Source of the DNA: Chitinophaga pinensis
GTDB taxonomy: Bacteria; Bacteroidota; Bacteroidia; M30B66
Assembly (NCBI GenBank): GCA_943333015.1
Contig: CALQRR010000036.1
Span: 1-9,246, forward strand
Length of the DNA stretch: 9,246 nt
Direction of reading: 5' to 3'
A program made the position numbers and the translations under genes. Positions 5,602 to 9,246 of this stretch are shown here, piece by piece. The first letter of the stretch is position 1. Every line of letters starts with the position of its first letter. The notes beneath the pieces were generated by a model, which saw nothing but the letters and a program-made list of their open reading frames with translations, made no database searches and was not told where the DNA came from.

Positions 5602-6072
5602 GGTCTGAACGATTCTGTATTAAAACTTCTTCAACTGCCACCTATTGAGCCTGTCACGCGGGAGCTTGCAGGACAAAGAACGCAAATTTTCGATGCTTTC
5701 CGAAACAAATATGTAGCATTGACGCCCGAAGAATGGGTGAGACAGCATGTTTTAGCATTTCTCAACACGCACCTCGGCTATCCTAAAAACAAAATTGCTG
5801 TGGAAGTGGCGCTCAAAGTAAACGGCCTCTCCAAACGGGCCGATATCGTGGTGTATTCTTCCTCCATGGAACCTTGGATGCTCATCGAATGTAAAGCTGC
5901 GGAAGTGATGATCAATCAGGCTGTTTTTGATCAGGCAGCACGGTACAACCTAACCATGCGCGTTCCATTTTTAGTCGTAACCAATGGACTTCGCTTGCTT
6001 GCCGCCCGCATCGATGTGGAAGCAGGTAGCATTCACCCGCTAAAAAACCTGCCTACTTTCGGGGAAGTATGA
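5599..6072 (+). CDS. Stand-alone HsdR_N-type PD-(D/E)XK nuclease-fold protein
   Basis: This 157-residue protein matches the N-terminal nuclease domain of type I restriction R subunits, but without the helicase/translocase part. Family marks are FDAFRNKYVALTPEEWVRQH (31-50) and IAVEVALKVNGLSKRADIVV (66-85), with E69 and D82. MLIECKA (94-100) carries E97 and K99 of the PD-(D/E)XK core, and DQAARYN (111-117) follows; Q112 matches the QxxxY-type element of HsdR. All core residues are present, so a metal-dependent nuclease is possible. No hsdM, hsdS or ATPase gene is nearby. In Bacteroidota this small family is common and, from memory, is often found near holA, suggesting a housekeeping DNA role and not restriction. 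I chose MGLNDSV as start because an upstream in-frame ATG (5500) would add 33 residues that merely mirror amn. The start codon overlaps that of amn; the 3' end overlaps a small - strand frame. Confidence 0.82.
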   Translation: MGLNDSVLKLLQLPPIEPVTRELAGQRTQIFDAFRNKYVALTPEEWVRQHVLAFLNTHLGYPKNKIAVEVALKVNGLSKRADIVVYSSSMEPWMLIECKAAEVMINQAVFDQAARYNLTMRVPFLVVTNGLRLLAARIDVEAGSIHPLKNLPTFGEV

Positions 6073-6199
6073 GCGGTGAATGCTTCCAATAAACACGTTC
6101 TTCCTCCAGCATAAGTAAAGCATCCAATTTTAACTTGATCAGTTGACGGTTACCCATCTCCCCTATCTTTTCAACCTGCTTTTTCACCACACGGTTCAT
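6053..6199 (-). CDS. Possible small helical protein, 48 residues
   Basis: On the - strand an ATG at 6199-6197 opens a 48-codon frame ending at TAG (6055-6053). The product begins MNRVVKKQVEKIGEMGNRQL, continues with a leucine- and glutamate-rich helix (LKLDALLMLEEERVYW), and ends LILPRK. It reads like a charged amphipathic helical protein, not a chance frame, and it fills most of the gap between the nuclease and receptor genes. The frame stays open upstream to 6250, adding residues such as NRNRYRVLSEE, so a non-ATG start (TTG at 6211-6209) or a decayed longer gene is possible. Its 3' end overlaps the convergent nuclease gene by 20 bases. I do not recognise the family. Confidence 0.45.
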   Translation of the reverse strand: MNRVVKKQVEKIGEMGNRQLIKLKLDALLMLEEERVYWKHSPLILPRK

Positions 6200-6251
6200 T
6201 TCTTCCGACAAAACCCTGTATCTGTTTCTATTCAGATGGAAAGAAACCTTC

Positions 6252-6259
6252 TATCTTTG
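6252..6259 (+). promoter_or_regulatory. Bacteroidota -7 promoter box of the TonB-dependent receptor gene
   Basis: TATCTTTG matches the TAnnTTTG consensus of the Bacteroidota primary sigma factor exactly. It lies 23 bases before the receptor ATG, which predicts a short leader of about 15-20 bases. A clear TTG at the -33 position is absent; only GTTTC near 6224-6228 lies close to that place, so the promoter may be weak or regulated. Confidence 0.6.
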
Positions 6260-6282
6260 GCCACCCATCACGAAAAATACTT

Positions 6283-8583
6283 ATGTCAAATCGTTACCTA
6301 ATTGCCTTCTTTTTCTTTGTTACCAGTGGTTTGCTGCTTGCCCAAAATGCCACAATCCGCGGAACGGTGTTTAACAAAAAGAATGGCGAGCCCGTTATTT
6401 TCACCAATGTTTTCCTCGATGGAACCAATTATGCGTCACAAACCGATGTTAATGGTTTTTATTCCATCAGCAAGGTCCCCGCAGGAACCTATAAATTGGC
6501 TTTTTCATCGGTTGGGTATGAAAAAACCAGCATGTCGGTAACGGTGAAAGCAGCGCAGGTTCTTACGCAGAACCTCTATGTGCAATCGAAAAATGTGGAT
6601 CTGAAAGAGTTTGAGGTCAGTGGTGAAAAGGAAGAAGAGCAAAACCGCGTGGGCGTTGGGCTTACGACCATCACACCCAAAGAAATGAATAAGCTGCCTA
6701 CCATTGGCGCTGAACCCGATATTGCACAATACCTGCAAGTTTTACCAGGCGTTACCTTTACCGGAGATCAAGGAGGACAGTTGTACATCCGCGGGGGATC
6801 GCCCATTCAGAATAAAGTATTGCTCGATGGGATGATTATATACAACCCATTTCACTCAATCGGATTATTTTCGGTCTTTGATACCGATGTGATTCGGAAT
6901 GCGGATGTTTACACCGGTGGATTCAGTGCTGAAAATGGTGGCCGCGTTTCCTCCATCATGAAGATTACCAGTAAAGACGGAAATAAAAAACGATTTGGCG
7001 GGAAAGTTTCTGCCAGTCCGTTTGTTGCCAAGCTTCAGCTCGAAGGTCCTTTGAGCAAACAAAAAGAAGGCAAGGCGAGTTCTACCTCGTTTATTCTAAG
7101 TGCCCGTAGTTCCTACTTGAAGGAAAGTTCCAAGATTTTCTATCCCTATGTGGACACGGCTGGCTTGCCTTTTAACTTCACCGATATCTACGGAAAAATT
7201 GCCATCAACGGTGACAATGGCAGCAAGCTCAACCTCACCGGATTTAATTTCACGGATCAGGTGCGTTACAAGAGTTTACAAAACCTGCGCTGGAATACTT
7301 TTGGAGCAGGTGCCAACTTCGTTCTGGTTCCAAGCAATAGTACTTTCCTGATGGATGGTGTTTTTAGTTACACCGATTATAAAATCAATCTGGACGAAGC
7401 GAGTAAACCTTCCCGAAGCAGTCAGATTAATGGTTTCAACCTCGCGCTGAACTTCAAGTATTTCATGGGTAAAAATGACCTCACCTGGGGTGTTGAAGCC
7501 GTTGGACTGAGTACCAATTTTACGTTCTTCAACGAAGTGAACCGAAAGATTGAGCAAAACGAAAACAATACAGAATTGGCCTTATATGCCAAGTACCATT
7601 TCACTGTTGGAAAGCTGGTGGCAGAACCGAGTTTCCGTTTGCATTATTATGCGTCGCTGGGAGAAGCCTCGCCAGAACCACGTTTGGGGCTGAAATTTAA
7701 CATGACCGATAATTTCCGTTTGAAATTTGCCAGCGGATTGTACAGTCAGAATCTTATTGCCGGTGTTTCCGACCGGGATGTAGTGAACTTGTTTTACGGC
7801 TTCCTCACAGCGCCCGAAAATGCTCCTACCGAATTCAAGGGCGTTGAACGAACAAGCAAACTGCAAAAGGCGCAGCACGTGATTTTCGGTTTTGAAAGCA
7901 ATTTGGGTAAACACATCAAATGGAATGTAGAAGCGTATTACTTCAATTTCAACCAGCTTACCAATATCAACCGGAACAAGTTGTATGATGACAATCTTGA
8001 AAACGAAGCCAAACCGGATGTGCTTAAGAAAGACTTCATTTTGGAAAGAGGTGTTTCCAAAGGGGTTGACATGACCTTGAAATACGATTACAAGCGCTTT
8101 TACATTTGGGCCGTGTATTCACTCATGAAAGTAACCCGCGAGGATGAACTCATCGATTACAGTCCTGTTTGGGATCGTAGACACAATGTGAATTTGTTGG
8201 CTTCTTATGAGTTTGGGAAAGGCCTGAACTGGTCGGTGAGTGCCCGTTGGAATTATGGTTCTGGTTTCCCATTCACGCAGACACAAGGGTTTTACGAAAA
8301 CAACACCCTCACAGGTAATATCAACAGCAACTACACTACGAGCAACGGCTCACTTGGTTCGACATTCGGGGCGCTCAATCAAGGACGGTTGCCAGCGTAT
8401 CACCGATTGGATGTGAACCTTAAACACACCTTGGAACTGGGAGAAAATACGACACTGGAACTCACCGCTGGTTTGACCAATGCTTACGACCGTGACAATG
8501 TGTTTTATTTTGATCGTATAAAATTCGAGCGCATCAATCAGTTGCCAATACTGCCAAGCATCGGTGTGAATTTGCGTTTCTAA
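6283..8583 (+). CDS. TonB-dependent outer-membrane receptor
   Basis: This 766-residue protein has a signal peptide (residues 1-20, ending LLLAQ). A carboxypeptidase-regulatory-like domain follows at about 23-105 (GTVFNKKNGEPVIFTNVFLD; GFYSISKVPAGTYKLAFSSVGYE). The plug domain (about 125-235) contains LPTIGAEPDIAQYLQVLPGV, QLYIRGGSPIQNKVLLDGM and GGFSAENGGRVSSIMKI. The beta barrel runs from about 240 to the end, with alternating strands and a C-terminal phenylalanine (GVNLRF), as outer-membrane proteins have for BAM recognition. It would import a substrate across the outer membrane using TonB-ExbBD energy. It is shorter than the usual SusC of about 1000 residues, and no susD, FecR or sigma gene is next to it, so a glycan-uptake role is not supported. 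The substrate is unknown. A -7 box precedes it, and an RDD gene converges on it. Confidence 0.9.
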   Translation: MSNRYLIAFFFFVTSGLLLAQNATIRGTVFNKKNGEPVIFTNVFLDGTNYASQTDVNGFYSISKVPAGTYKLAFSSVGYEKTSMSVTVKAAQVLTQNLYVQSKNVDLKEFEVSGEKEEEQNRVGVGLTTITPKEMNKLPTIGAEPDIAQYLQVLPGVTFTGDQGGQLYIRGGSPIQNKVLLDGMIIYNPFHSIGLFSVFDTDVIRNADVYTGGFSAENGGRVSSIMKITSKDGNKKRFGGKVSASPFVAKLQLEGPLSKQKEGKASSTSFILSARSSYLKESSKIFYPYVDTAGLPFNFTDIYGKIAINGDNGSKLNLTGFNFTDQVRYKSLQNLRWNTFGAGANFVLVPSNSTFLMDGVFSYTDYKINLDEASKPSRSSQINGFNLALNFKYFMGKNDLTWGVEAVGLSTNFTFFNEVNRKIEQNENNTELALYAKYHFTVGKLVAEPSFRLHYYASLGEASPEPRLGLKFNMTDNFRLKFASGLYSQNLIAGVSDRDVVNLFYGFLTAPENAPTEFKGVERTSKLQKAQHVIFGFESNLGKHIKWNVEAYYFNFNQLTNINRNKLYDDNLENEAKPDVLKKDFILERGVSKGVDMTLKYDYKRFYIWAVYSLMKVTREDELIDYSPVWDRRHNVNLLASYEFGKGLNWSVSARWNYGSGFPFTQTQGFYENNTLTGNINSNYTTSNGSLGSTFGALNQGRLPAYHRLDVNLKHTLELGENTTLELTAGLTNAYDRDNVFYFDRIKFERINQLPILPSIGVNLRF

Positions 8584-8630
8584 TTCGACTGCTCGGAATA
8601 GCGTAATTATTGAAGCGTAACGATTTTGGT

Positions 8631-9245
8631 TTAAGACCGCGTAACGGTTACATAATCGGTGAGCGCGCGGTTAAGAAACGCTTGACGGTCCTTGGGAACT
8701 TCCTCCAGATCGATTCTTAGAGCGATGTTCTGTGCCGTTTGAAAAAGGACTTTTTGATGTGCCTCGTTGGGAAACTTCCGGTACTGATCAAGTACCAATT
8801 TAACGAGCAGCATCTCCTCTTCCTTCATTCGGCGAATCTCTGGATAAATTACTTCGTGCTCGGCGGTGCTTTTAATCGCAAGCAATTCTTTAAGAGAAAC
8901 GGTAAAATCGGCCCGCATTCGGATCACGGTGGTGTCGGCCAGTACGTCGCCAATGCGCTGCCCTTTTTCGGAAGAGCTGATTTGTAAAGCGGCAATGGCG
9001 CCGAGAGAACCCCAGATATCGATCCAGCGAAAAGCCCAGCGGAGCATGTAATCCGAAACGCTCATCTCCATGCCTGTAAGCTTGATCACCCGCAATTTCA
9101 TGGCTCGTTTTCCAATGGTCTGACCGTTATTAAATACCTCCCATACCAAGGAATAAAAAACAAAAACAGGAAATATTATCAGGTATTGAATGATCGTATT
9201 GGCATCGGGGGAATCGCTGAATGTAAACAGCGAAATGAGGTAAAT
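8631..9245 (-). CDS. RDD family membrane protein (5' partial)
   Basis: The frame runs leftward from the right edge to TAA (8633-8631), giving 204 residues; the N-terminus is outside the window. A TTG at 9149-9147 is not the start, because the frame stays open and hydrophobic upstream (YLIIFPVFVFYSLVWEVFNN). Family marks are NNGQTIGKRAMKLRVIKLTG (about 39-58) and GQRIGDVLADTTVI, typical of the second half of an RDD domain, whose Arg-Asp-Asp motif would lie in the missing part. Membrane segments fall at about visible residues 17-37 and 70-90. A cytoplasmic tail of about 90 residues follows (VYPEIRRMKEEEMLLVKLVL-type helices), an extension I associate with Bacteroidota RDD proteins. RDD proteins are small membrane proteins of mixed or unknown function, some linked to ion transport. 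It converges on the receptor gene with 47 bases between and no clear terminator. Confidence 0.85.
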   Translation of the reverse strand: MYLISLFTFSDSPDANTIIQYLIIFPVFVFYSLVWEVFNNGQTIGKRAMKLRVIKLTGMEMSVSDYMLRWAFRWIDIWGSLGAIAALQISSSEKGQRIGDVLADTTVIRMRADFTVSLKELLAIKSTAEHEVIYPEIRRMKEEEMLLVKLVLDQYRKFPNEAHQKVLFQTAQNIALRIDLEEVPKDRQAFLNRALTDYVTVTRS

Positions 9246-9246
9246 G

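Noticed and set aside
9147..9149. A TTG start for the RDD protein
   Set aside because: The same frame continues upstream to the window edge with a clear membrane segment, so the gene is cut by the window and does not start here.

Overview
The window looks like chromosome of a Bacteroidota bacterium, most likely in the order Flavobacteriales. The signs are a moderate G+C content, genes without strong Shine-Dalgarno sequences, and a TonB-dependent receptor with an N-terminal carboxypeptidase-regulatory-like domain. A -7 box of the Bacteroidota type (TATCTTTG) lies in front of that receptor. The short form of AMP nucleosidase and the stand-alone HsdR_N-type nuclease also fit. The genus cannot be set from this window.

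Left part (1-2985, all + strand). The window opens in the last 60 codons of a gene that ends like a Bacteroidota ABC-transporter ATPase. After 26 bases comes a 514-residue polytopic membrane protein with a large extracytoplasmic domain, probably its partner. An array of eight 8-bp repeats starts exactly on that gene's stop codon. Next are a small YcxB-like membrane protein and a secreted protein of 139 residues made almost entirely of six 18-residue repeats.

Middle (2986-3335) holds no convincing gene. On the - strand it would form several RNA hairpins, one of which resembles the T arm and CCA end of a tRNA whose 5' half is missing. It ends in a terminator-like hairpin that would close the operon to its right.

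Centre (3336-6282). A - strand operon reads amn (AMP nucleosidase), holA (clamp-loader delta subunit), then an EVE-domain protein. holA and the EVE gene overlap by one base. Back to back with amn is a small PD-(D/E)XK nuclease related to the HsdR N-terminal domain. The two start codons share one CATG, so the divergent genes have no spacer. A small - strand open frame, below the usual length cut-off, fills most of the gap before the receptor gene.

Right part (6283-9246) holds a complete TonB-dependent receptor on the + strand. Converging on it is an RDD-family membrane protein whose N-terminus lies beyond the window edge.

Most of this is core or common accessory Bacteroidota gene content. The least explained items are the 18-residue repeat protein, the structured intergenic region, the head-to-head CATG arrangement with an orphan nuclease, and the hidden small open frame.
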